Origin: a virus
IMG/VR virus record: IMGVR_UViG_3300043449_001484
Coordinates: 1-64,000 of that record
DNA: 64,000 bases
Strand: one strand, 5' to 3'
The translations under genes were made by a program, and so were the position numbers. A model generated the notes under the pieces. That model saw only the letters and a list, made by a program, of their open reading frames with translations, made no database searches and was not told the origin of the DNA. Numbering within the stretch: the stretch's first letter is position 1; each line of letters opens with the position of its first letter. Shown here one piece after another: positions 56,758 through 64,000 of this stretch.

Positions 56758-59700
56758 TTATTCCTCACCCTTGTTTTTGTACTTCAGGTAGTCTTGGTAC
56801 TCGTTGCCCCAGTCAACCGTCTTTGCTTCTTCTAGTCGATCACCTGTACGCGTGCTGCTGTAAGTATCGGACTTGAATGAAGTGGGGCCCAGATTGTCAA
56901 ACAGCTCGAATAAAGCTTTCTTTTCTTCCGGAGTGGGCATGCTGTTGAACTTGGATTTGATCTGCGTGATCTCTAAGCCCTTGTCGTCCGTAAACTTAGA
57001 CTCCACGGTGACCTGCGGGATACCTTTTTCATTACGAAGTGAAAACACGCGGGCCAACCCAGACTCAAATGCAGGCTTGCCACCCAAGTTGTAGCTGCTG
57101 CTGGTCTTGTAGCCACCAATTGAATGACGCATTGCTGCGCCTTCCAACTCCACCGCGTCAGGCGTCATGATGCGAACCCACTTCTGATCCTTGCTCAATT
57201 CATACACCGGGTTCGTGCCTTGGAAATAAATCTCCTTAGGCACCGGTTTGCCCGCTTTCGCATTATCAATAACCGCTTCCCAGTCGCGCTTGAAACGCAT
57301 ATTCTGCGCGCCTTTAATCACGGCCTCAGGGAAACTCATACGACCTAGTTCTCCCACTGGGATGGACGCAATACCTTGCGCAACATTCCTTGCATTCATG
57401 AAGTCTGTGTAGGTTCCCATTACATCGTAGATGGGCTCGCCTTTTTCAGCGGCATAAAGAAGCGATTGTTCACTACCTTTAAGTTCCTTTAGAAAGGCTT
57501 CTCTGCGCTTGGCTTCAATCGCTGGATCATCAATCTTTGACCCTGCAGAAACCATTAATCTAGCCAATTCTTTTCTTGCTGGAGTACTATATTCTGATAG
57601 TAGTTGATCCATTTTAGTTGGAGTAGGGTAATCTGGATTCATGAGTTCAGGCTCAACCCCTTCTGCCGCCATACGTTCACGCATCCCACGATCTGCCTTG
57701 CCACTGACTGCATACGCAGTTCCCTCCATGTCAGGGGGAACATAGCTTATTGCGCGAATTCCCGTAGCTTGATCATAAGCTTTTTCTAAATCCTGCAATG
57801 CCTCGGGATCGCCTGATTCAGCAGCCTTCATCAAATAACTACGGAATCGTTCTTTATCTGAACCGTATCTAGGTAGCCGACCTTCCAACAGCGCAGCACG
57901 CAATGGATCATCTGACGTGCCGTAAGCGGTCGTCAAATACTTGCGACCCTTCGTGCGGATAAAGTCCGCTACCGTCTTCGCATCCTTGCCTGCCAGCGTT
58001 TCCGATGACGATAGACCTTTAACTATGTCGTTCAAATAATCATCCATCCGCGAACCATACTCGGGCGGGAAAAACGTGCCACCCTTGGGCTTGACAGCGT
58101 ACATCGGTCCAAGACCTGCTTTTTGCAGTTGACGTTCTGCCATCCTTCCAGCAGTCGGACCCAATTCTTCCAACGCCTTCTTAGCTCCCGTCTTCGCGCC
58201 CTTGGCCACCTTCGTTGCCGTGCCCGCAGGGATCGGCAGAGGCAAATAAGTACCTACCTCCTCAAACCCCGCCGCTTCCTTTGTCGGCTTGGTCATGCGA
58301 CCCGGCATGTAATCCCGCAGAACTTCTTCTGTCGTCGCGAATTTGCGCGTCTTGTCGCTGTCCCTAAAGATCGACTCAATGTCCCCCACTGATCCGGGGA
58401 TCGCGGCTACTGAACCACGCAACCCGGACTCCACATTTGACGCACCCTGACCGTAGATGTCCTTTAACGTGCGCAACACCTCGCCCGCACTTACCCCACG
58501 CCTGTTCAAAAGTGCTGCCATCGTGTCCGGCGTAATGCCTCCGGTGTCCGGCATCTCGCCGTACACGGGCGACCCGTCTGCGCGCTTGACGGGCTTCTTG
58601 GCAGGCACTGCCAAATCAACTTTACGGCCCGTTCCCGGCGGCAGTTTACGACCAGCATACAAACGCAACTTGTCCATCAAAGTATTATCATCACTGATGT
58701 AGTCACCAATAAAGTCGCTATCCGAACGAACTCCACGCTTCGATGTCAATGGGTTAAAGTCGTACTCATCAATAATCTTGTAGCTATCGGTCTTTGGGTC
58801 ATACTCGTAATTAAACTGACCCAGCGACTTAGACAAAGAAATGTAGGGATCAAGACGGCCTGAAGTCAAAGGGTACTGCTTGATAGGGCGATCTCCTAGC
58901 AAAGCCTTGTAGTCCTTATACGACATTGACCCTTTTTTGCCGCCCTTACGAGAGATGAGATCGGCTAACGCATCCATCTCTTCCTGATTAAAATATTCCT
59001 TCGTTACCGGCGCGCGGTTTTCCTTTACCCCAAAAGTATCCAGATAAAGTTTATGCGCAGCCGACATCTTTGATTTATCAGCAGGGATTAGGTCCGCTCC
59101 CTTAATACCAGCGCTCATCAAAAAGTCGGAAACATTCGCGCCCATGCGCTCGCCAAAGGTAGGCTCAAGCACATAGCCTTCCGCAGTCACCGGCGAGCCC
59201 TCGGCACGGTGAACTGCACCGCCGTGGGCAAAAGACTGCGGCACGATGTCCGGGGTCTTCACGTTCGGACCAAACTTGGGCTGGCCCAGATTCAAGCCCA
59301 CCTTTTTTCCCACATCTTGGATCACAGACAAATCCTGCCAACGCGACGGTAACGACCTACCCCCCGTGCCATACTGAAACGCTGCATTCACTAAAGACTG
59401 CTCTGGATTATTGGACCGTGAGACGCTATACGCCGTCCTGCCCACATTAGCCGCTGTACTCAAAGGAATCTGCGTGCCCGGCACCATCACCGGTGCTGTG
59501 GCCACGGGCACTGATCCGGGGGCCAAGGCACTCGCGCCACTGCCCAGATTTAATGCACTACCTAAGGCATTTCCCCCAAGATACGCAAACGCGGCTTTGG
59601 TAATCGGAATCGTAGCCTTTTCCAAAAATCCCTGTATCCCGCCACTGCCTTTGTTCTTCCAACGCAAATACTCGTTGTACCTGTCCGCCGCCGTGCCATA

Positions 59701-62013
59701 GCCACTCTGGTAAGCAGCACCAATTTGCTCCGGCGTAATATCCAACCCCGCACCCATTGCCTGCAATTGCGCAAGGCGTGACGGCTGACTCGTTTGATAC
59801 TCTGCCTTTCCCTTCGGCGTTAAATAACTCACCGGAGAAGCAAGCATACTAAAGTCCGTCTGACCCATCTTGCCATACTGAGACAAAACGTCCTGCGCTG
59901 TCTTGGCAGGCTGCATCGAGGTAGGTGTCGCCAACGCACGACCACCCGCACCCTTGGTAATCGTCATGCCCAAAGCATCCGCTAACGCCTGATTCGTCCA
60001 AGATCCCGCAGGCGCGCCAAAGTCCTCCGGACGCAACCCACGCTTTTGAGCCAGCTGTTTTGCCTTCAAGCCCGAGATCGATCCAACCGCTCCCCCTTCT
60101 GCAAACTCTTGTACGGGGGTGAGGTCTTCACCCCCCAAGAACTTTTTTAGTCGATCCCTCGCTGACCCTTGGTCCATGGTCCCCGATTCCCGTCGCGCGC
60201 GCTGCCGCTCACGGATCGCGGCTACAGGGTCAGCGTACTCGCCCTCAGGACCAGAGCCCTCGGCTTTACGTTTGAACCCACCTGCAGAAGATGGAATATT
60301 TGGATAGCTACGTCCTGATGATCCGGGTGGTCGTCCTTGAAAAGTCTTGCCACCTACCGTAAATGTGCCCGGCGAAGTGGTAGAGTAAACCTTGCCTTTA
60401 GTAGCAGGTGTCGTGGCTGCGGAAGTTGTAGCTGTTGTAGTAGCCGCAGGAGCTGCAGTAGGAATTACTCCGGCATTGGTATAAATTCTGCTCAGTGTTG
60501 GCGTCGTCTGTGCCGACACGTTTAAGGTTCCTGACATACGTAACGGCGACGTGATCAAGTTAGCCACACGGAAAATGTCGGCTGTGCCCGAGGTCAGCAT
60601 GTTGACGTAGTTGTTTCGGTCGGCTGTCGAGATGTTCGTCCCCGTCGTGGCTTTGCCACCTACCGTATAACCGGCTTCAGCCAAAATCTGATCCACCGTC
60701 TTACCCGCCACACTCTTAAATGTTTTGGTAGACAAAATAGCGTTTGCTGAAGTAGGGGTTACATTAAAGCTTTGGGTATTCTTATCCCAACCGTATTTGG
60801 AATTCTGAAAGTTCTTCGCCGTTTTTGGATCGAGCTCTGCACCTGCGTACAGGGTAAACACGTCCGCTAAGTTCGTCACCTTCGGGCGATCCGCAGGTGT
60901 TCCAAACTGACCTGTTGCAAATTTAGCCGAGTCCTTCCAGTCAATCATAGTCGTCGTGTCAGTGCCTGCGCCACCGGTTAAGGTGTCCTGACCATATATA
61001 CCGCCCGGGGAGAAATTAGGAATCTCGGTCCACCCCTCGCCCGGCGCTTGGAATCCACCACTAGGCGTGAACACACTCTGACCCGTCTGCGCGTTGTACC
61101 AAAGCGATGTACCCGGCGAATACGTCGCCCCCTCCACAGGACTCTTAAACCCAATCGTCTCCCACAAGATTCCCGGCGCAACCGTCTGTCCCGGTGTCGT
61201 TGTCCCCGTATCCGTGCCGCCCGTATACGGACTCGTGGCCACTGGGCCCTTGAACGTGGTCAACCCACCGTATTTAATATCCGGCTCATATCGCACCAGC
61301 TTGGGCTGACGCAAGATCGCCTCTTCCCGCGACAACGGAACAGGCTTTTCAAGCGTTGGAGTCGTCGGCGCAAACGTGCCCACATTAAATGTCGCCGAAG
61401 GCGCAGACAATGTCGCAGGAGATAACTGCTCATACAAACTTCTTGCCATGCCCGGAGGAGATACCGTACCTGCCGCACCTGTAGTGGCTTGCGGATACTG
61501 GCCCAAGATGTCCGCAGTCTGGCCCGTGGCCACAGGGCCGGTAGGTGGTGTGTATTGAGGACTAAACGTTGGAACATTCGTCTCGAACGACGGAATAGGC
61601 GCAGGGCCGGGGGCCGTGAGGTTTGCACCAAACAAGTTTTCCGTCGGCGCACCCGCGTTCATCTGATTTGCAATCATCGCGCGCTCTTCACTGGTCAACT
61701 CGTCTACCTCACCACCGTCCGCAAAGCGCTGAATCGGTCTGCCCGCAATACCCGGCATGTTCAACGGTGCAAAACGCATCGTACCCATCTGCGCCTGCGG
61801 CACTCTTTGCAACATCTCCGCCGCTGTTCGCTTTAACCGCTGCTGCGGCATGACTGCCTGCATCTGCGGTCGCTGTGGAATCTGCTGACTAAATAATCCC
61901 TGCTCCACCTCCCCGCCCTCGGCAAAATATGACATCGCAGGTTGGACCTCACTTTGCATCCCCTCTCCCACCGGAGAAGCAAGGTCGTCAATAGTCAATT
62001 CGCGGTTTTCCAT
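56758..62013 (-). CDS. Giant virion protein with PcfJ-like C-terminus (1751 aa)
   Basis: A 1751-residue protein. The N-terminal half is disordered (Thr/Pro/Gly-rich) with repeated FAEGGEV, FADGGEV, FAEGGAV and FAHGGAV motifs. A middle segment has AKQLAQKRGLRPEDFGAPAG. Near the C-terminus EGAAMRHSIGGYKTSSSYN, then ARVFSLRNEKGIPQVTVE and ITQIKSKFNS resembles the PcfJ-like domain. Probably a packaged or ejected protein. It lies between portal and terL. Confidence 0.7.
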   Translation of the reverse strand: MENRELTIDDLASPVGEGMQSEVQPAMSYFAEGGEVEQGLFSQQIPQRPQMQAVMPQQRLKRTAAEMLQRVPQAQMGTMRFAPLNMPGIAGRPIQRFADGGEVDELTSEERAMIANQMNAGAPTENLFGANLTAPGPAPIPSFETNVPTFSPQYTPPTGPVATGQTADILGQYPQATTGAAGTVSPPGMARSLYEQLSPATLSAPSATFNVGTFAPTTPTLEKPVPLSREEAILRQPKLVRYEPDIKYGGLTTFKGPVATSPYTGGTDTGTTTPGQTVAPGILWETIGFKSPVEGATYSPGTSLWYNAQTGQSVFTPSGGFQAPGEGWTEIPNFSPGGIYGQDTLTGGAGTDTTTMIDWKDSAKFATGQFGTPADRPKVTNLADVFTLYAGAELDPKTAKNFQNSKYGWDKNTQSFNVTPTSANAILSTKTFKSVAGKTVDQILAEAGYTVGGKATTGTNISTADRNNYVNMLTSGTADIFRVANLITSPLRMSGTLNVSAQTTPTLSRIYTNAGVIPTAAPAATTTATTSAATTPATKGKVYSTTSPGTFTVGGKTFQGRPPGSSGRSYPNIPSSAGGFKRKAEGSGPEGEYADPVAAIRERQRARRESGTMDQGSARDRLKKFLGGEDLTPVQEFAEGGAVGSISGLKAKQLAQKRGLRPEDFGAPAGSWTNQALADALGMTITKGAGGRALATPTSMQPAKTAQDVLSQYGKMGQTDFSMLASPVSYLTPKGKAEYQTSQPSRLAQLQAMGAGLDITPEQIGAAYQSGYGTAADRYNEYLRWKNKGSGGIQGFLEKATIPITKAAFAYLGGNALGSALNLGSGASALAPGSVPVATAPVMVPGTQIPLSTAANVGRTAYSVSRSNNPEQSLVNAAFQYGTGGRSLPSRWQDLSVIQDVGKKVGLNLGQPKFGPNVKTPDIVPQSFAHGGAVHRAEGSPVTAEGYVLEPTFGERMGANVSDFLMSAGIKGADLIPADKSKMSAAHKLYLDTFGVKENRAPVTKEYFNQEEMDALADLISRKGGKKGSMSYKDYKALLGDRPIKQYPLTSGRLDPYISLSKSLGQFNYEYDPKTDSYKIIDEYDFNPLTSKRGVRSDSDFIGDYISDDNTLMDKLRLYAGRKLPPGTGRKVDLAVPAKKPVKRADGSPVYGEMPDTGGITPDTMAALLNRRGVSAGEVLRTLKDIYGQGASNVESGLRGSVAAIPGSVGDIESIFRDSDKTRKFATTEEVLRDYMPGRMTKPTKEAAGFEEVGTYLPLPIPAGTATKVAKGAKTGAKKALEELGPTAGRMAERQLQKAGLGPMYAVKPKGGTFFPPEYGSRMDDYLNDIVKGLSSSETLAGKDAKTVADFIRTKGRKYLTTAYGTSDDPLRAALLEGRLPRYGSDKERFRSYLMKAAESGDPEALQDLEKAYDQATGIRAISYVPPDMEGTAYAVSGKADRGMRERMAAEGVEPELMNPDYPTPTKMDQLLSEYSTPARKELARLMVSAGSKIDDPAIEAKRREAFLKELKGSEQSLLYAAEKGEPIYDVMGTYTDFMNARNVAQGIASIPVGELGRMSFPEAVIKGAQNMRFKRDWEAVIDNAKAGKPVPKEIYFQGTNPVYELSKDQKWVRIMTPDAVELEGAAMRHSIGGYKTSSSYNLGGKPAFESGLARVFSLRNEKGIPQVTVESKFTDDKGLEITQIKSKFNSMPTPEEKKALFELFDNLGPTSFKSDTYSSTRTGDRLEEAKTVDWGNEYQDYLKYKNKGEE

Positions 62014-62053
62014 GGCCTATCCCAAGAAGGATTGATTTGCAAGGATTCTAGTG

Positions 62054-63520
62054 CTAATAATACTCGTACACAAGCTCGCCATTGCCTTCTTCTTCCACAT
62101 CGTCCGTGTCCAATACCACAAAGTTGCCCTGCCTAAATCGCATCATCGCCTGTGTTGTCGAATCGACCATATCGTCGTTGTCGCCGTTCGGGAACGCCGC
62201 ACACTCTTCAATCAACTCCTCCGCCCACTCCGTCTCCGGGGCCCACACCATACGGCTCTCGAATAACGGAGCCACCGCATGCGCCCGACTCACTTTATCC
62301 TGACCCGCTCTCCGCCCACCCGGGTTGTACATCGTCACCGGTATGCCCACCCTTCTCAGTTCCTGCTGCAAAGTCACGCCCGTTGCCTTCGCCTCAATCA
62401 AAACATTGTCAGGATTCCAATACCCATACTGCTCCTTCGCGATTCGCTTTAATTCAGGAAAGTCCCACCGCCCACGAACAACGTCCAACAAAATAATGTT
62501 CGGCCCCGAGTCCGCATCCGGCACAAATACCCCCCACGTCGTAATCACCGAATAGTCCGCCGTCTCCTTCTTGCTATACGCCGTGTCGTAACTCTGAATC
62601 AAATACTCACACTTGGGCGGCTGGTTGTGTGGCCACCGCTGCCACCACTCCCGCTTTAAAATCGCACCCTCTTCCGCCGTCGGCTGCTGCTGCCACTGCG
62701 CCTGCCACTTGCGAAGGCCAATCGACATCTTGACCTTCTCCAACTCCTCCAACTTCCAATACTCCGGCCACAAAGGTTTGTTACTCGGCAATATCGCCGG
62801 GAACTCCAATACCTCCCACTGGTCCGATTTCAACTGACCCTGCTGCTTCAATAACCTCCCCGACAAATCGTCCGTCCGCCACCTTGTATTGATGACAATA
62901 ATCGCACCGTCCGGCTGCAAACGCTGACGAGGACCACTCGTGTACCACTCCCACGTGTTCTCCATCGATGTGTCCGACAAAGCATCCTGCTCGTCCAAGA
63001 TGTCGTCCAAGATCACCACATTACCGCCACGGCCCGTCATCGCACCGCCCTTACCAATGAAGAACGCTTCCCCACCAGCATTCGTGTCCCACCGGCCCGC
63101 TGCCTTGCTGTCCGCCGACAAAGCAAAGTCAGGAAATAAATCCCGGTACCTGTCTTCCGCTACAAGGTTCCGGATCATCCGGCCAAAACGCTGCGCTAAC
63201 TCCGCCGTGTGAGAACCGACAATTAATTTCGAGTCAGGCTTCTTGCCCATCAAATACGCCGGGAACAAGTAACTGCCCATCTGGCTTTTGCCATGGCGCG
63301 GTGGCATCGCAATCATCAAACGCTTGCACTCGCCCGAGACAACCCTGTCCAGTGCCTTGGCTATCCGCCGATGGTGCTCGCCCACGATCATCTCTGGCCA
63401 AACGTACAAGCAGAAATCCAAGAAGCGGCTTGTTGCACGCTCCTGTGCTTCAAGCTGCAAGAGTCGGAGCTCAAGCTTCGCGCGCTCTGCATCGATGTCT
63501 TGTTGATTTGTTAAGGTCAT
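62054..63520 (-). CDS. terL: Terminase large subunit
   Basis: A 488-residue ATPase-nuclease. Walker A MPPRHGKSQ (72-80), Walker B VVILDDILDE (168-177), nuclease acidic residues in QSYDTAYS (D312), VLIEAKATG and DNDDMVDSTTQAM. It translocates DNA into the head. The ATG at 63520 lacks a clear Shine-Dalgarno; a TTG 15 codons upstream (63565) is an alternative. It is the nearest gene to the terminal repeat and the parS-like palindrome. Confidence 0.92.
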   Translation of the reverse strand: MTLTNQQDIDAERAKLELRLLQLEAQERATSRFLDFCLYVWPEMIVGEHHRRIAKALDRVVSGECKRLMIAMPPRHGKSQMGSYLFPAYLMGKKPDSKLIVGSHTAELAQRFGRMIRNLVAEDRYRDLFPDFALSADSKAAGRWDTNAGGEAFFIGKGGAMTGRGGNVVILDDILDEQDALSDTSMENTWEWYTSGPRQRLQPDGAIIVINTRWRTDDLSGRLLKQQGQLKSDQWEVLEFPAILPSNKPLWPEYWKLEELEKVKMSIGLRKWQAQWQQQPTAEEGAILKREWWQRWPHNQPPKCEYLIQSYDTAYSKKETADYSVITTWGVFVPDADSGPNIILLDVVRGRWDFPELKRIAKEQYGYWNPDNVLIEAKATGVTLQQELRRVGIPVTMYNPGGRRAGQDKVSRAHAVAPLFESRMVWAPETEWAEELIEECAAFPNGDNDDMVDSTTQAMMRFRQGNFVVLDTDDVEEEGNGELVYEYY

Positions 63521-63576
63521 AGGTTTTGGATTTTGCAAAAAAATTTTGGGAAATCGATTCTGCAAATAAAGGGGGT

Positions 63577-63592
63577 GGTTTCACGTGGAACC
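63577..63592. promoter_or_regulatory. parS-like palindrome GGTTTCACGTGGAACC
   Basis: The 16-mer matches the bacterial parS consensus TGTTNCACGTGNAACA at all specified positions except the two outermost bases. Its core CACGTG is a perfect palindrome. It lies 57 bases before terL and 37 bases before the terminal repeat. Confidence 0.55.
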
Positions 63593-63600
63593 ATACCCCA

Positions 63601-63624
63601 AAACAGTTCAAATGGTAACTGTTT
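63601..63624. repeat. Inverted repeat AAACAGTT/AACTGTTT at the terminus
   Basis: AAACAGTT (63601-63608) and AACTGTTT (63617-63624) are perfect 8-base arms over an 8-base spacer. The repeat begins five bases later, so this may be part of a terminase or recombination site. Confidence 0.55.
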
Positions 63625-63628
63625 GTGC

Positions 63629-64000
63629 AAAATCGGGCCTAGGCATTCGCCAGCCGAAGCGGGGGGCCAAAATCCGGGGTGGGTGCTCACTTACGCGAGA
63701 TACCGCATAAATGCGTGCCGGGACTCGGCCCCATGCCAGCGGCCCGCGCACCACGGCCCACGGCCAGCGGCCAGCTGCGCACGCGCACGGGACCGCGCAC
63801 CACGCACCACGGCCAGCGGCCAGCTGGGCCCGCCAGCTGCGCACGGGCCACGGCCCACGGCCCGGGACCATTAACCGCGATTACCGGCCAGCGGCCAGCT
63901 GGGAGCGGCCAGCGGCCAGCTGGGCCCGCCAGCTGGGCCACGGGACGCGGAGCGCAGGCGATACGTTCACGGGCCACGGAGCGCGGACCACGGCGCCCGG
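63629..64000. repeat. Terminal direct repeat, right copy
   Basis: Same as 1-372 apart from four substitutions, and running to the window end. It includes the 16-mer array (63762-63777, 63811-63826, 63886-63901, 63907-63922). Confidence 0.9.

Larger units (their letters stand above)
63521..63628. other. Terminus region between terL and the repeat
   Basis: About 108 bases without a gene. They hold the parS-like palindrome at 63577-63592 and an inverted repeat at 63601-63624, followed directly by the terminal repeat. No credible ORF; the frames here belong to spurious GC-rich reading. Confidence 0.6.

Noticed and set aside
1-64000. tRNA genes, integrase or lysogeny cassette
   Set aside because: I saw no cloverleaf-like element, no recombinase motif (RxxR...Y or serine-type) and no repressor-antirepressor pair; a proper tRNA scan could still find one.

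Overview
The window is essentially a complete genome of a tailed double-stranded DNA phage. Its last 372 bases (63629-64000) repeat its first 372 with only four substitutions, so the unit is about 63.6 kb and is either circularly permuted or carries a direct terminal repeat. All recognisable virion genes fit a short-tailed (podovirus-like) phage: large terminase, SU10/P22-like portal, HK97-type capsid, connector proteins and several very large internal or ejection-type proteins, but no tape measure, sheath or tail-tube gene. The host is almost certainly Gram-negative, because the phage carries ADP-heptose (LPS core sugar) genes and a GH24 lysozyme. Two small XRE-type regulators look like ones I associate with Burkholderiales, so a freshwater betaproteobacterial host is a tentative guess. 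I saw no tRNA, integrase or CRISPR array.

Layout. Apart from two genes at 18996-21169, everything is read from the minus strand. Positions 1-532 hold a GC-rich array of short repeats and palindromes at the terminus. Positions 533-4222 hold a DUF932-like gene, a Cys-rich gp88-like gene, small ORFs, a PD-(D/E)XK nuclease, the small terminase and a small upstream partner; three of these genes have their own promoter-leader cassettes. Positions 4223-4766 are an AT-rich noncoding block with an A27 run, ATTACG iterons and inverted repeats. Positions 4767-11081 are a tightly overlapped operon of some two dozen small, mostly unknown early-type genes. Positions 11230-18911 are the replication module: family A DNA polymerase of the Leu-762 class, a UvrD-like helicase interrupted by an intein, an AEP-type primase and accessory proteins. 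A plus-strand island holds a SNF2 helicase and a RecB-like nuclease.

Positions 21117-33626 encode large internal virion proteins, tail or stabilisation proteins, lysozyme and holin. Positions 34082-39088 form an accessory sugar module: a heptose epimerase, heptose kinase, cupin, heptose-phosphate nucleotidylyltransferase, a glycosyltransferase-methyltransferase fusion and a GT9-like heptosyltransferase-family protein. It abuts a 1458-residue protein built of exactly 28 RCC1-type repeats (39085-43461), a probable fibre or receptor-binding protein. Positions 43472-63520 carry fibre proteins, connectors, small basic proteins, capsid, scaffold, a GroES-like co-chaperonin, portal, a 1751-residue protein with a PcfJ-like C-terminus, and the large terminase.

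Most striking points: the phage ADP-heptose module beside a 4 x 7 RCC1 propeller protein; the helicase intein in motif III; a parS-like palindrome beside an inverted repeat at the terminus; paired promoters whose -10 boxes contain the stop codon of the preceding gene; and a recurrent [FM]-[AK]-x-G-G-x-[VIA] motif scattered through virion proteins.
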